NCBI GenBank assembly: GCA_025602915.1
Contig: JAHLJZ010000074.1
Span: 1-64,000 of the forward strand
Reading direction: 5' to 3'
Length of the DNA: 64,000 bases
DNA from: Paraphysoderma sedebokerense
Lineage: Eukaryota > Blastocladiomycota > Physodermatomycetes > Physodermatales > Physodermataceae
Both the position numbers and the translations under genes were made by a program. Positions 26,111 to 36,260 of the stretch are shown piece by piece. Position 1 is the stretch's first letter. Each line of letters begins with the position of its first letter. Below the pieces are notes generated by a model. That model saw only the letters and a program-made list of their open reading frames with translations. It searched no databases and was not told the origin of the DNA.

Positions 26111-27945
26111 CTAATCCCAGTCGTCGTCGCTTTCGTTATCATCGTCGTCATCTGTTGTCGGTTGGTAATTGTAATTGAATTTATGTTAGTAAAGCGTACT
26201 ATTTTGACGGAAAGAAAATATATAGACTGACCATCTTCACTATCACTCATTTCCAATGCAACTCTTCTCATTAAAATACTGGCGACATCATTGCCGGTCG
26301 GAACGGTCTTCTTCTTCTCCTGAGGAGGTGCTTCCACTTTCTTGAGTTGGAATCCCCCAGATTTGATACTATTAAGAACATTTCCTCGGTCATTGGCAGG
26401 TGGCGCATGGGCATTTTGTGCAGCTGAACGCAATTTAGGTGCAGCGAGGATAGAAGAGGCAAGTGACGGTGCGGCGCTAGGTGCTGGAGGCGGGGCAGGA
26501 GCTAAAGGTGGGGCAGGAGCTGAAGGCGGAGGTGGCGGTGCGCCAAAGTTGGAGGGTGGGGGCGGTGGGGGTGGTGCATCAAAAGCAGGAGGTGGCGGTG
26601 GTGCAGCGAAAGAGTTGGGAAGTACTGGTGGAGGAGGCACGGGAACTGAGTCACCGGACGGCACTGGAGGCGGCAGCGGAACAGCATTAGTATCGAAAAC
26701 AGGAGGGGGAGGTAGACTACTGAAGTCCATATCCCCGACTGGAGGTGGAGGTGGAAGAGCTGAGGCATCCATTCCTGGAGGCAATGGAGGATTGAGGGTG
26801 GAGAGTTGAATCTGATCGAGTGAGGCGCCTACGCTTCCTGAACCTTGATGTAGAGATTCCTTGCTGACCAGATCTGTTTCTTGACCCGCAACATTGCCCT
26901 CAGTCTGAATAGGTCGTGGTACGTTTGTTGCAGTGGTTGTAATGAGTTCTCCTTGGTTATTGTATCGTTTGACTTGAACTTCCGAGACTTCGGCTTTACG
27001 TTTGTTCTCCAACTAGTGACAAGATGCAACGCAATCAGTAAAATATAACACGTTAGTAGAAATATGAAAAAACTAACTCGCAATTTCTTCTTTGCTCGTC
27101 TCTTTTTCTTTCGTTCTTCATTCTCTTTCATCATAAGTTTCGTCCATTCTTCAACGAAAAATTCCGGATAAGAATACAACTAAGAACGCATGAGTAGTTG
27201 TTAATAACAATGCAATGTTTGCTTATAAGTAAAAGTGACATATACCTGCATGCACTTCAGACCATCTTCTCTGAAGGAATCCAGCTGCGGTAAGTCCGGT
27301 AGCGGTGGGCACTTATTGTAAACAGCTTGAATAGCCGGATGCTCCGTTTTCTTAGTTAATAAATTAGAATCCATCGCCGTTGGATTTGAGAATGCCATTC
27401 CTGTTATTATAGGAATCAAAGACCATTCAAATAATGTAACAAACACGTTAGCATATGCAATAGTGGCGAATGGAGACAAATGTGGAACAAAGTTCGGATT
27501 GAAATCATGAAATGAAGCATACTTTCGCTTCCCATCTGATCTGTTATTGCCATAGTCGTCATTTTCTTTTCGACTAAAGGAATAACCCTTTTCATATTGT
27601 TGATTCTGGACTTACTGGCTGCAACTCGTTTCGAGATATCGGTCAACTGGGAGGACAACTCTGCATAATCCAAGGATGATACCAAGAGCTGTTAGTACGG
27701 TTTCCAAGAACCAATAATATGAAACTCAGACACAGAAAAATAATCAAACCTGTGAATAACTGGCCGGAATGTAAACTTAATTGACTTAATTGATCGATAC
27801 ATCGTAAGAGTTGCGTAAGTGAGACGTATCGTGCGACCTCGGCAGGAGCACCTTGGAATATCTGCGTGGAATTGTCGGGGGCAGATGCGTTTTTCTGCCC
27901 TATTATAAGTCTGGGGGATTCGATATGCGTCTTGATGAGAGTCAT
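26111..27945 (-). CDS. SCAR/WAVE actin-nucleation promoting factor
   Basis: Six exons (27750-27945, 27523-27660, 27246-27400, 27078-27179, 26232-27012, 26111-26151) join in frame to 470 aa. SCAR/WAVE sits in a five-subunit complex that relays Rac signals to Arp2/3 and drives pseudopods. The N-terminal WAVE homology domain starts MTLIKTHIESPRLIIGQK (compare MPLVKRNIEPRHLC in human WAVE). It continues with a coiled segment (SSQLTDISKRVAASKSRINN) and the conserved Asp-Gly-Leu-Lys stretch FREDGLKCM, then YSYPEFFVEEWTKLM and a Lys/Arg-rich basic region. A long proline tract follows. The C-terminus is a full WCA module: WH2 GNVLNSIKSGGFQLKKVEA, connector NDVASILMRRVALEMSDSED and an acidic tail ending DDDWD. 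It is divergent from RPB10, with a CACGTG box 100 bp upstream. Confidence 0.95.
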
Positions 27946-28040
27946 CCTTGCGGAGATGAATAGATATAGAGGGAACGACGAACGACGGAACGATGGAGTC
28001 GGAGTGAGGCAGAATTGGGCCGAGAGCTCGCGTAATACGA

Positions 28041-28048
28041 TCACGTGA
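28041..28048. promoter_or_regulatory. TCACGTGA palindrome upstream of SCAR
   Basis: Perfect 8-bp palindrome centred 100 bp upstream of the SCAR/WAVE start codon (27945). See the other CACGTG boxes at 11388, 28387, 32653 and 34500. Confidence 0.55.
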
Positions 28049-28386
28049 ATCATATCATTACATCCTGCGCACTAAAGAGATGTAGAATCAATCGATTGAA
28101 ATGATCATGATGCTGACGGTGAATGTGTTTATGTTCGAATATGATTGCTAATGCGCATTTGAAGACGGCCCAAGGCCGTTGAAAGTACAGGCAAGGATCA
28201 ATGTAGGGCAACTGACTGTCGGTATACTTTCTTTGCAATTGTATTGGCACTGTAGTGTGTGATTCACACAAATCAAAAGTTCATTTAATAGTTCCATAAT
28301 AAACATAATTCAACTGACACTTGGAATAGCTCCAATCCGATGCAAAAGACTGAATACATTTCGTATCAGAATTCCCTTACGACAAT

Positions 28387-28392
28387 CACGTG
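28387..28392. promoter_or_regulatory. CACGTG box upstream of RPB10
   Basis: TCACGTGCC, centred about 82 bp upstream of the RPB10 start codon (28472). Confidence 0.55.
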
Positions 28393-28471
28393 CCAGCAAA
28401 CAAGTCTCCAGTTCTCAACCGCAATGAATCTCTATAATTGAATCCCAGCTCAGATCCATCATACACTCAAA

Positions 28472-28940
28472 ATGATTATTCCGGTCCGCTGCTTTTCTTG
28501 TGGTAAAGTGATAGGAAACAAATGGGATCAGTACCTTGCCTTGCTGCAAAGTGATTACACTGAAGGGTAAGTTGTCCTTTCTCATAACATATTAGCAAGT
28601 CCTTTGCAAGAGTGATTAACTAACGACATTTGTTCTGATTGTACTCTTCATTCACGAATTATTCTCACTCTGTCGCTGAAAATATAACGCTGTAGTGATG
28701 CTCTGGATGCTTTAGGATTGAAACGATACTGTTGTCGTCGTATGGTCTTGACTCATGTCGATTTAATCGAGAAACTATTACATTATAACCGTATGTCACT
28801 GTTTATTGTCCAAATATGTTTTACTGTGCCACTGTTATTGATAATTGACTGTTCTATCTATCTCGCTTTTACGTCTTGATTCTGTTATAACCACAGCATT
28901 GGAAAGGAGTGCAGACAAAGCTACACATTCTCGAGCATAA
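28472..28940 (+). CDS. RPB10: RNA polymerase I/II/III subunit Rpb10
   Basis: Rpb10 (human RPABC5) is a small zinc-binding subunit shared by all three nuclear RNA polymerases and needed for their assembly. Three small exons (28472-28566, 28696-28790, 28897-28940) join in frame to 77 aa. Exon 1 gives [20 protein letters not shown], with the N-terminal C-x-x-C. Exon 2 gives [20 protein letters not shown], with the adjacent CC pair completing the zinc site and the diagnostic RYCCRRM. Exon 3 supplies NPLERS and a short non-conserved tail. Because each exon is under 100 nt, the gene is easily missed by long-ORF searches. Confidence 0.97.
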
Positions 28941-29350
28941 TCATAAACCTGAACTCCTGCGCTTCGCCTTCCTTTTTAGAATCTATTCTTTTATCCTCTC
29001 CCGAACCTTTTCAAGTTAGACTCCGATATCATCTTCTGACGAAAGAGTGCTCAAAAACGGGGATTCAATTGCATATATTTTATTTGTTAGTTTAGTTCTA
29101 ATATGTTGGTATGAATGTGACACTGTGTGAATAGTCTATGAATTCAGGAAATTGTTTGTTCAGACTGACTGGATTGGAATCATGGGTTTTGTAATATACA
29201 GCTAAAACGGTCGAGGAATTGGGAATACACAAACAAACCACGTCCCTTTGGAAATCTCCCCAATATTGCAATGGCAGAAAATCCTTGACTGTATACTCTT
29301 ACTAGCATACTTTAAAGAGAAGAAATATGACGGATTATTCTAAGCAGAAT
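28941..29350. other. Tail-to-tail intergenic region
   Basis: Between the RPB10 and NEDD8-protease stops. AT-rich, no gene supported. Confidence 0.45.
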
Positions 29351-30526
29351 TCAGCTGCCGCGAAGTTTCAATTCATCCATTAATTCCAACATCCATTTTC
29401 GCCACCGGACAACATTTCTAAAGTCCAAATCCTCCAAACCCCAAAGTTCTGGCCCTTTTAAATTATTTAAGTCTAATATATGTTCATCCTTGATTCCTGA
29501 TTGGATTTCTTGAGCGAAAGACAAATCAGGACACAGCAGCTCTTTCTCGCGATGTGATTCTGTATTCCTGTACAGATCATTAAGTCGACAACAAAGGGCG
29601 AAGGTATAGCACATAACAAAAAGGCCGCAATCGTGATTATTTTGCTGTTGCGGTGACGGTAGATGCTCGAATTTATATTCTGCACGAATCCTATGTAAGC
29701 TGCGAAACGAGTTTTCGGATTCCCAAAACAAAATCGAAAACGGTACACATACTATTGTCTTGCGGATTCAGTAGACATATCCATTTGGATGCAATGTACT
29801 TGGCCGCAGAAATATTATATGCTCCGGAAGAATCGTAATAGTAAAAAGTATTTAAAGGTTTCACGAAAACGAGGAGTGACCTTTAACAGTGCCGAACCCA
29901 ACGATGAATAAGAAATTTCGTGAGACATGATGCGGCGATAAGAAATCATTTTAATAATGTACCAATGACTGCCTCCTACAGCGTCCGAACGGTTGTCGTT
30001 GACTGGCAAGAATGCGATGTGTAAAGTATCCAGTGAAGGCGGCAAAGCAGATTTCAGATATCGCGGATCTGAACAGGTAGAGCTGTGAGTTGTAATCGAA
30101 GAATATCGTAAAACTCTTAAGCTTCAACTGTCGTAGCATTGAATTCTATTTATCCTGTGAAAATGGATTTCAAACCGAAATAATTACCTTCGACATCCGA
30201 AAATAACTTCACTACCGAAGGACGCAAGAAAGTGACTATATTTGTGAGATGAGGAAACAATTGTCGTTCCGAGTACCTACAAGACAATTTCAATGTTCTA
30301 ATCATACCACTCACGACATTGATTGTTAATGTATTGGAAATAGCTTACTCGAACCAAAAATCAATCAAGTTATCGTTGATCCAAGATCTGCAAACGAGAA
30401 AGATCAGTGGACGGTAGTTACAATCATTGAGAAAGTAAATGGCCTTTGGTACCTGTTTCTCCGAAGAATCTGTAAATCAGTTTCGTACAAAGACACATCA
30501 TGATATGTTATTGCGATTGAATCCAT
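29351..30526 (-). CDS. NEDD8-specific protease (SENP8/NEDP1/DEN1 type, peptidase C48)
   Basis: Six exons (30453-30526, 30349-30387, 30188-30276, 29963-30113, 29753-29880, 29351-29679) join in frame to 269 aa. It is a Ulp1-type cysteine protease most like DEN1/SENP8, which removes NEDD8 from cullins and other proteins and matures its precursor. The N-terminus is MDSIAITYHDVSLYETDLQI, followed by the substrate-groove motif SWINDNLIDFWFEY. Then come AFLPVNDNRS and GGSHW with the catalytic His, joined over an intron to SLLVFVKPLNTFYYYDSSG with the catalytic Asp. The nucleophile lies in QQQNNHDCGLFVM (29640-29600), including the oxyanion Gln. All triad residues are present. The start ATG is at 30524-30526. 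The short C-terminal extension (about 80 aa after DCG) is not conserved. Confidence 0.88.
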
Positions 30527-31139
30527 TTTGTATGGTCTCAAGGTTTGTAGAATCTTGGACGAACAGATGGCGCGGCCGACTAAGAATGGTTTCCTTCCTT
30601 CACGTTACTTTAATCCACTACAAGAAATATTATCTCATTCTTATATTATTTTAGTTGTCAAATTCTTATATCCCACGACTTTTTGACACCTTTACCAGTC
30701 AATAGTATTAGGTATATTGAAAATCTGAAAGCGATAGACATCACTCCGTGCGACTTTGAATGGCAAGTCCCGGAAACCACACAATTTAGTTGAATAGGGT
30801 ATTCAATATCAAAGATGGCATAGGTTCGGCAAGGTAGATACAAAGTAAGGTAGTTACTTAGATAACAATCATTCAGTATCTAGTAATTATGCTTTCCGAC
30901 TGCGCGTCGGTAGTTGAAGTTCACTACTTGAGTAGAGATGAAATCGGTTTGAGCGACGGCAATCAACATTATTTTGTATCGGTTCTTTTTCTACGTTTAG
31001 GACAAGCATCCAGTGCAACACAGGGAGAATGCTTTTATGTGCAGAATGACAAGGAGATGAAATATGGCCAGATAATGATATTTGAACGGACGAAATCTGC
31101 TGTTTGATTTATTTATTTTTTCCTTATATGTGTTTGATA
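30527..31139. other. Intergenic region, NEDD8-protease promoter and GDT1 3' flank
   Basis: No gene supported. The 72-codon ORF at 30889-31107 (plus) has no recognisable features. Confidence 0.45.
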
Positions 31140-32539
31140 TTATTCTTTATAGTACAGCGTGAGAAGACCGAATATCACGAATAATACTCCGCCGCAGATG
31201 GTAACTAGTGAAATGAGAAGATTAGTATACGAGCAAAAACCAAGACCTGAAATCGACAAAGCCGGATGAGGAGAAGAATTAATTGTTACTGACCTGTTCG
31301 GACTGATATTTTAGTGGCTAACAGCCGTCCACCAACGACAGCTAACCCTGTGCAAAGTGAATGTCCAAAAACAGTACCGATTATCACCATGTACATATTC
31401 TAACAACGTAAAGGGTTTGTTAACAGTCAATCTCGCTTTAGAATCAAATATGAGTGAAAAAGACATGATGCTCACCCCAGCTGCCGCTAATGCGATTGTA
31501 GCTAACTGTGATCTATCGCCCCATTCAGCCAAGAATGTTAAGATAAAAGTCTGCACAAACACCGGTGAAACAACATAATGGAGTAGATTCTGAAACCCAG
31601 CTACCCATTCCTGGGTCTTTTTCTCCGCACCTCTACCGTCATTTTCTTGATCATTCTGCAAATCTATATCGCTATCTTTCTTTGCTAAACCTTCCTCTAA
31701 GCTATCGTACTTTTTGTCACCTTCAAGTCCCTTTTCTTTCAGCTCTTGGCTCACCTCTTCCATCTCTTCAGTTACATGATCACTGCTCATTTCGTACCCT
31801 TCTTTTATCATTTTCACTCCAAATACCAGAAACAAGAGTGCCGCTAATATCTCTGTGTACTGTTTCGACATAATATTTGGAAGCGTGCATCCTAAAAAGG
31901 CGGATAAGATGGACATGACGACGAGAGCGGAAAGAGAAGCAGAAAAGATGAGTAGACGGGAATGCTTCATTGCCATGATCGCTGCTATTAGAAATGTCTT
32001 GTCGCCTGTTTGATATAAGAATTGGTTTGCAAAAGATAAAGAATCAAAGTTGATAGATTAGCTTGACAGTCAGTTTCAAGCAAGGACCAGTGTGGCAAGT
32101 GGGAGCTTCATTTTGAATCGAAACAGATAACAATTACCAATTTCTGAACAGATAATCATCAGCGAACTAATAAATAATGATCTTGAAGATGAGTCGGACT
32201 TTGAGGTCGTCGTCGGCGGCTGGTTTATGCCACTTTGTATCTATATATAATTTGGGTTTTTTTATTATAATTCTGATTCATGCGACCACGGAATGAGAGT
32301 AGAAACTATGCAATACGCACCGGAACTGCCGCAGGATTATTCGGTTTAACATTGTATTCAGTGTTCTACAAAGAGGAGATTATATGGTCGGGTGAGTAAA
32401 CTAGGTCAGAAGGAACGCAGTGGGGAAGGGAGAATCAACTTACAGTAGACGAATCGTTGGTTTCAGGGAAAGCGATGGCAGCGGAGACGAATATACATAT
32501 CAGCGAGAGTACGAGGAGTCTATGATTTGAAAGATACAT
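31140..32539 (-). CDS. GDT1: GDT1/TMEM165-family Mn2+/Ca2+ transporter (UPF0016)
   Basis: Members of this family exchange Ca2+/Mn2+ for protons in the Golgi and support glycosylation. The first exon (32539 downward) encodes a signal-peptide-like start, MYLSNHRLLVLSLICIFVSA. A short Ser/Thr segment leads to the first signature IICSEIGDKTFLIAAIMAMK, split by an intron inside the EIGDK motif (near 32110-31980). Two helices, a charged cytosolic loop rich in Glu/Lys (EEMEEVSQELKEKGLEGDKK) and the mirror repeat FILTFLAEWGDRSQLATIAL follow, the second E-x-G-D-(K/R)-(S/T) motif. Then come GHSLCTGLAVVGGRLLA and a last helix, VTICGGVLFVIFGLLTLYYK, with the stop at 31140. Both cation-binding motifs are intact. 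Several exons; about 300 aa. Confidence 0.93.
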
Positions 32540-33066
32540 TGTTTTGATGGACGACCGACGCAGATACCAGACAACCGATATAGCAAAAGAGCGGATGATG
32601 AGATGACGATGATGTCGAGGAAAGGGAATTCACCAGATGCGCACTTCTTTGAGTCACGTGACATCAAGCCTAATTGTCGCCAGCCTCAAGTTGCCCAGAT
32701 GACTGCCCCTCAAACTGGATTATGACAATTATTATCTTATTATTATTATCAGGCTGTTCTCTTCTTTCCAGCAGACAGCAGCGAGACACAGAAACTGATC
32801 CTACATCGGGTTCCATACACAGTTACTGGAGATTGTCGCTCTCGCCGATTGTAGATACGACTCGTGTGGACCGCATTCAGCACCACACTTCGGGTGACCG
32901 ACTTTATGGCGTCAAACAGTCGCGGTTGAAGAGTATCACTGGAATATCGTAAAATTGTGAGACACCAATTGCAATAATAGTTTAAGCAACAGTGTAATTT
33001 AGCGATATTTATTGACATTTGTAGATAGATTACAGGTAAAACGATCATCAAAAATGTATCAGTGGA
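32540..33066. other. Intergenic region, GDT1 promoter
   Basis: Contains the CACGTG box at 32653. The 92-codon ORF at 32674 on the plus strand has no features and is not annotated as a gene. Confidence 0.5.
32653..32662. promoter_or_regulatory. GTCACGTGAC palindrome upstream of GDT1
   Basis: Perfect 10-bp palindrome centred 118 bp upstream of the GDT1 start (32539). It is the most symmetric of the five CACGTG sites. Confidence 0.6.
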
Positions 33067-33966
33067 TTACTTCAGAATAATCTTAATCACTGTAGTAATA
33101 AGCTCCAACATTTTTTCGTCTTTCTTCGCTTGACGCTCTTCTCTTTCTTTATCCATCAGCATTCGTTTCTCTGCAATCTCCATCTGCTTTTTCCTCAGTT
33201 CAAATTCCTCCTTTCGCAAGGCGAGTTGCTGGGCTTCGAGTTCAGATTGCCGAGCAAGATATGTGGCAAAGTCGAAGGACTGATTTGGAGGGGTGCTTCT
33301 TGAGCGCCGTCGTTTTTTCACTACCCTTCGTGCTGGGTCTGCTTCCATATCATCCGGATCGTAGTCCTGAATGTCATTAGATAGATAATTAGGGGTCTCC
33401 TTGCTCAAGAAGTCATCCTCCCTTTCTTCCCGCTCCTTTTCCGCCTTATTTTCCGAAGTAGTCTCTTCCAAGTACTCTAACATGGAGCTTAATTCTTCCA
33501 GCAAATGCTCTTTTCGAGCTTGTACGGGGGAATAACTGGAAACCTTCCGTCCCGCTGCTTCCTGTTTGCGCCTTTTATCCAACAATAATTTGACTCGATC
33601 TCTTGCGTTTCTTTCGGTAACCTTTGGCCCATCTGATGGCAAATTACATTCTACATTTACGCTCTTTGCTACTTCCTCCCAGGCAGCCTTTACTTGTCCA
33701 TGTTTAGCATCATATGGGAAAATGCCGGCGGTTGCTGCGAGAAGAGATATATCGATCAAATCTGTGAATTCAAGCGATGTCTTGACATGAGGTCTGGTGA
33801 AAGGAATCTCATATGGCGCTGAGACAGTCTTTGAATTTCCGCCTGAAGTTTGGTGGGGGTAACAATTAGCGGTATTAGGTATGATGGAGGAGGAAGAAGT
33901 GGTGGGAACTCGGGCACCCTCTTCACCAGCCCGAGGACGGTCTAAAGGGGTTTCACCACGAAGCAT
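33067..33966 (-). CDS. SANT/Myb-like DNA-binding protein with coiled coil
   Basis: An uninterrupted 299-codon ORF from the ATG at 33964-33966. After a low-complexity leader, residues about 65-160 carry a helix-rich segment with KAAWEEVAKSVNVECNLPSD, then KVTERNARDRVKLLLDKRRK and QEAAGRKVSSYSP. This resembles the SANT/Myb-like DNA-binding domains that are multicopy in several early-diverging fungi and are often linked to DNA transposons. Then come an acidic segment, a basic RRVVKKRRRSRS nuclear-localisation-like stretch and a charged coiled coil (ELEAQQLALRKEEFELRKKQ to the end). No transposase domain or terminal repeats are visible nearby, so it may be a stand-alone or domesticated gene. Function unknown; the family call is tentative. 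Confidence 0.6.
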   Translation of the reverse strand: MLRGETPLDRPRAGEEGARVPTTSSSSIIPNTANCYPHQTSGGNSKTVSAPYEIPFTRPHVKTSLEFTDLIDISLLAATAGIFPYDAKHGQVKAAWEEVAKSVNVECNLPSDGPKVTERNARDRVKLLLDKRRKQEAAGRKVSSYSPVQARKEHLLEELSSMLEYLEETTSENKAEKEREEREDDFLSKETPNYLSNDIQDYDPDDMEADPARRVVKKRRRSRSTPPNQSFDFATYLARQSELEAQQLALRKEEFELRKKQMEIAEKRMLMDKEREERQAKKDEKMLELITTVIKIILK

Positions 33967-34624
33967 GATAAGTCGACAATACTGAGAGTATTTGACGTAA
34001 ATGTGATTGTGACCTGAAGATTAAACTGTCTGAGAATTAGCAAATTAATAAAGTTGTATGACTTGAAAGCATCTCTGGTCTCGCTGTGGCAGCGCCTTGC
34101 CGCGTTCAAACGGGCCGCATCAAAACCGCTCGCAACCGTCCTGCTGCACGAATTCGCAGATTTCATACGTTTGGATACGTTGATATTTGAAAGACTTCAT
34201 CTTAGAATGCTAAGTAGATCCAAAATACTATCTTATGCGGATAGCTCGCTTCACAATGGTTGAAGTAGCCAGAGTTGCAGTTTGGTGTAGTTCGTTGGAA
34301 GGTCGGCTCACCTTAAAAGCTTTCAGAACCGGCCGCAACCAAGAAACAATCTATGTTAAGCGGCATCAAACCAGCAACATAGCGGTCCCTCTTCTTCATT
34401 GCTGATGATCCTGCACATTCTCATTCCTATCTAGCATCATCCCCCCCTTATGTACTAAATTATTGTCAAGTTATTGTCAAGCGAACTTGGAACCAAGGTC
34501 ACGTGCAGAATCGAAAAATTGCAAGTCCATTCACATTCTAGTCACTTTGGCCATCTCGTCATCAATTTATTTTATCGTCGCAATCTTTTCTATCTTTATC
34601 TTCCAATATTGAGTTATTTGCATC
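33967..34624. other. Divergent intergenic region, SANT-like gene and RanGAP
   Basis: No gene supported. Contains the CACGTG box at 34500. Confidence 0.5.
34500..34505. promoter_or_regulatory. CACGTG box upstream of RanGAP
   Basis: GGTCACGTGCAG, centred about 122 bp upstream of the RanGAP start (34625). Confidence 0.55.
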
Positions 34625-36018
34625 ATGACAACCAGCAACGCTACCCCGCCTGCCAACTCACCCGCTTCCACCGTTTTCTCAATCGAAGGACAAGGTTTAA
34701 AACTCAACACTGCAGAAGATGTCGCCGAATTCGTTCAGCAAATAGCAGAAATGGATAATTTAAAAGAAATCAGATTAAGTGGGAATACATTTGGGATTGA
34801 AGCCGCCGTTGCCATTGCTGAAGCATTGAAAAAGAAATCAACCATCGAGGTTTGTTGTTAAGTTTGTTTTGATCAGAGTTGTCTGCCGTGAAGTACGTGA
34901 AAAACGAGGTTTTGTATACCTAGAGTGATGGTGGCACAGTGATATGTGGGGTTCATAAATGAAGGATGCGCAGTTTGATTGATACATCTATATGTTCATG
35001 TCCATTGACTTCTCTTGTCGTCTGCTTTTGGATTCCTCTTCGGATATAGTACTGCTACTTCAGTGACATGTTCACTGGCCGTCTTAAAACAGAGATACCT
35101 CATGCTCTCAAGGCCATAGGCGATGCTTTGGTCGACAAACCGATTAAACATTTTGACTTGTCGGATAACGCTTTCGGTCCCACTGGTGCCGAACCTCTCC
35201 GTAACTTCCTGTCCAACAACCGTTCCCTCGAGACGCTGAAACTTAATAACAACGGTCTCGGAATTCAAGGTGGCACAATAGTTGCCCAGTCTCTTCTTGC
35301 TTGCAACGAATTAAACGTCAAGGAGAAGACGAAATCAAATCTAAAAACTTTCATCGCTGGCAGAAATCGGTTAGAAAACGGATCCATGGAGTATCTTTCA
35401 AATGCTTTCAAAGCTCATGGATCTCTAGTTCATGTGTCTATGCCTCAGAATGGAATTCGCCCAGAGGGTATCAAAACTTTGATGACCGCTCTATCAGAAT
35501 GCAAAGATTTGGAGGTGTTGGATTTACAAGATAATACGTTTACAACTATCGGTTCTAACGCATTGGCCGAAAGCATTTCGTCTTGGCATAAGCTACGGAA
35601 ATTACACGTTGGAGATTGCTTGCTGGGAAAAGATGGGGCAATCAGTTTATTTAAAGCTTTAATGAATTACAAGGTGGAGTCTATTGAAGAATTACATTTG
35701 GCGTTCAACGAAATTGACGAACAGGGCGCTTCGTTGTTGAGTAATTGGTTGGACAAATTTGGTGGTAAAGTGAAGCTGTTGGAGTTGAACGGAAATTGTT
35801 TTGATCCGGAAGGTGATTTAGTGGAAAAAATTACTCAAATTTTGAGTGATCATGGTCATCCTAATGCCTTGGACGAGTTAGATGAAATGGAGTGGGATGA
35901 AGACGACGACACCGAAGATGAGGACGACGAAGATGAAATTATCGAAAATGAAAAACCTGATCAAGACGTGGATGAGTTGACGAAGGCGATGTCAAAGAAG
36001 TTGGCTGTTGAAGATTAA
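34625..36018 (+). CDS. RNA1: Ran GTPase-activating protein
   Basis: RanGAP stimulates GTP hydrolysis by Ran in the cytoplasm and so sets the direction of nuclear transport. Two exons (34625-34849, 35050-36018) give 397 aa, close to the 386 of fission yeast Rna1. Leucine-rich repeats begin with LKEIRLSGNTFGIEAAVAIA. The junction yields FSDMFTGRLKTEIPHALKAI, which contains the family's most conserved stretch, including the Arg of the FTGR motif equivalent. Further repeats are IKHFDLSDNAFGPTGAEPLR, LETLKLNNNGLGIQGGTIVA, LVHVSMPQNGIRPEGIKTLM and LEVLDLQDNTFTTIGSNALA. The protein ends in a long acidic tail (DDDTEDEDDEDEI) like other RanGAPs and has no SUMO-target domain. Identity is secure. Confidence 0.96.
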
Positions 36019-36260
36019 ATGATTTGTGTGAGATGTTGTGTCAATAACCAACATTTGTAGAATAAGGTTAATATATATGTTTTGTAGATCAATATGCAAA
36101 GTATTGCTTGCTGATATACACAATCGAAACTCTGTAAAACAATTTTGCTGTTTTGTCATTTTCATTCGCAAAAGTGACCTCTGAACATGACCACGCTCTT
36201 CCAGTCAAACTCAAGTCGCGCCTTCGAAGCTCCAATACTCCTTTCCATTTATTCATAAAT

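Larger units (their letters stand above)
27946..28471. other. Divergent promoter region, SCAR and RPB10
   Basis: Non-coding. It contains two CACGTG boxes, one facing each gene at similar distance. Confidence 0.6.

Noticed and set aside
26342-26809. Gly-rich ORF on the plus strand
   Set aside because: Antisense shadow of the SCAR/WAVE proline tract.
27661-27700. Splice acceptor directly after TACTAAC in SCAR exon 2
   Set aside because: It breaks the WAVE-domain frame; the next AG (TGCAG before 27660) keeps frame and matches the family. TACTAAC is more likely the branch point.
29753-30045. Apparent loss of the catalytic Asp in the NEDD8 protease
   Set aside because: This came from reading through an intron. 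Splicing after GGSHW to SLLVF restores the Tyr-Asp-Ser segment and a full triad.
30889-31107. 72-codon plus-strand ORF
   Set aside because: Short, no conserved features, no supporting splice pattern or promoter motif.
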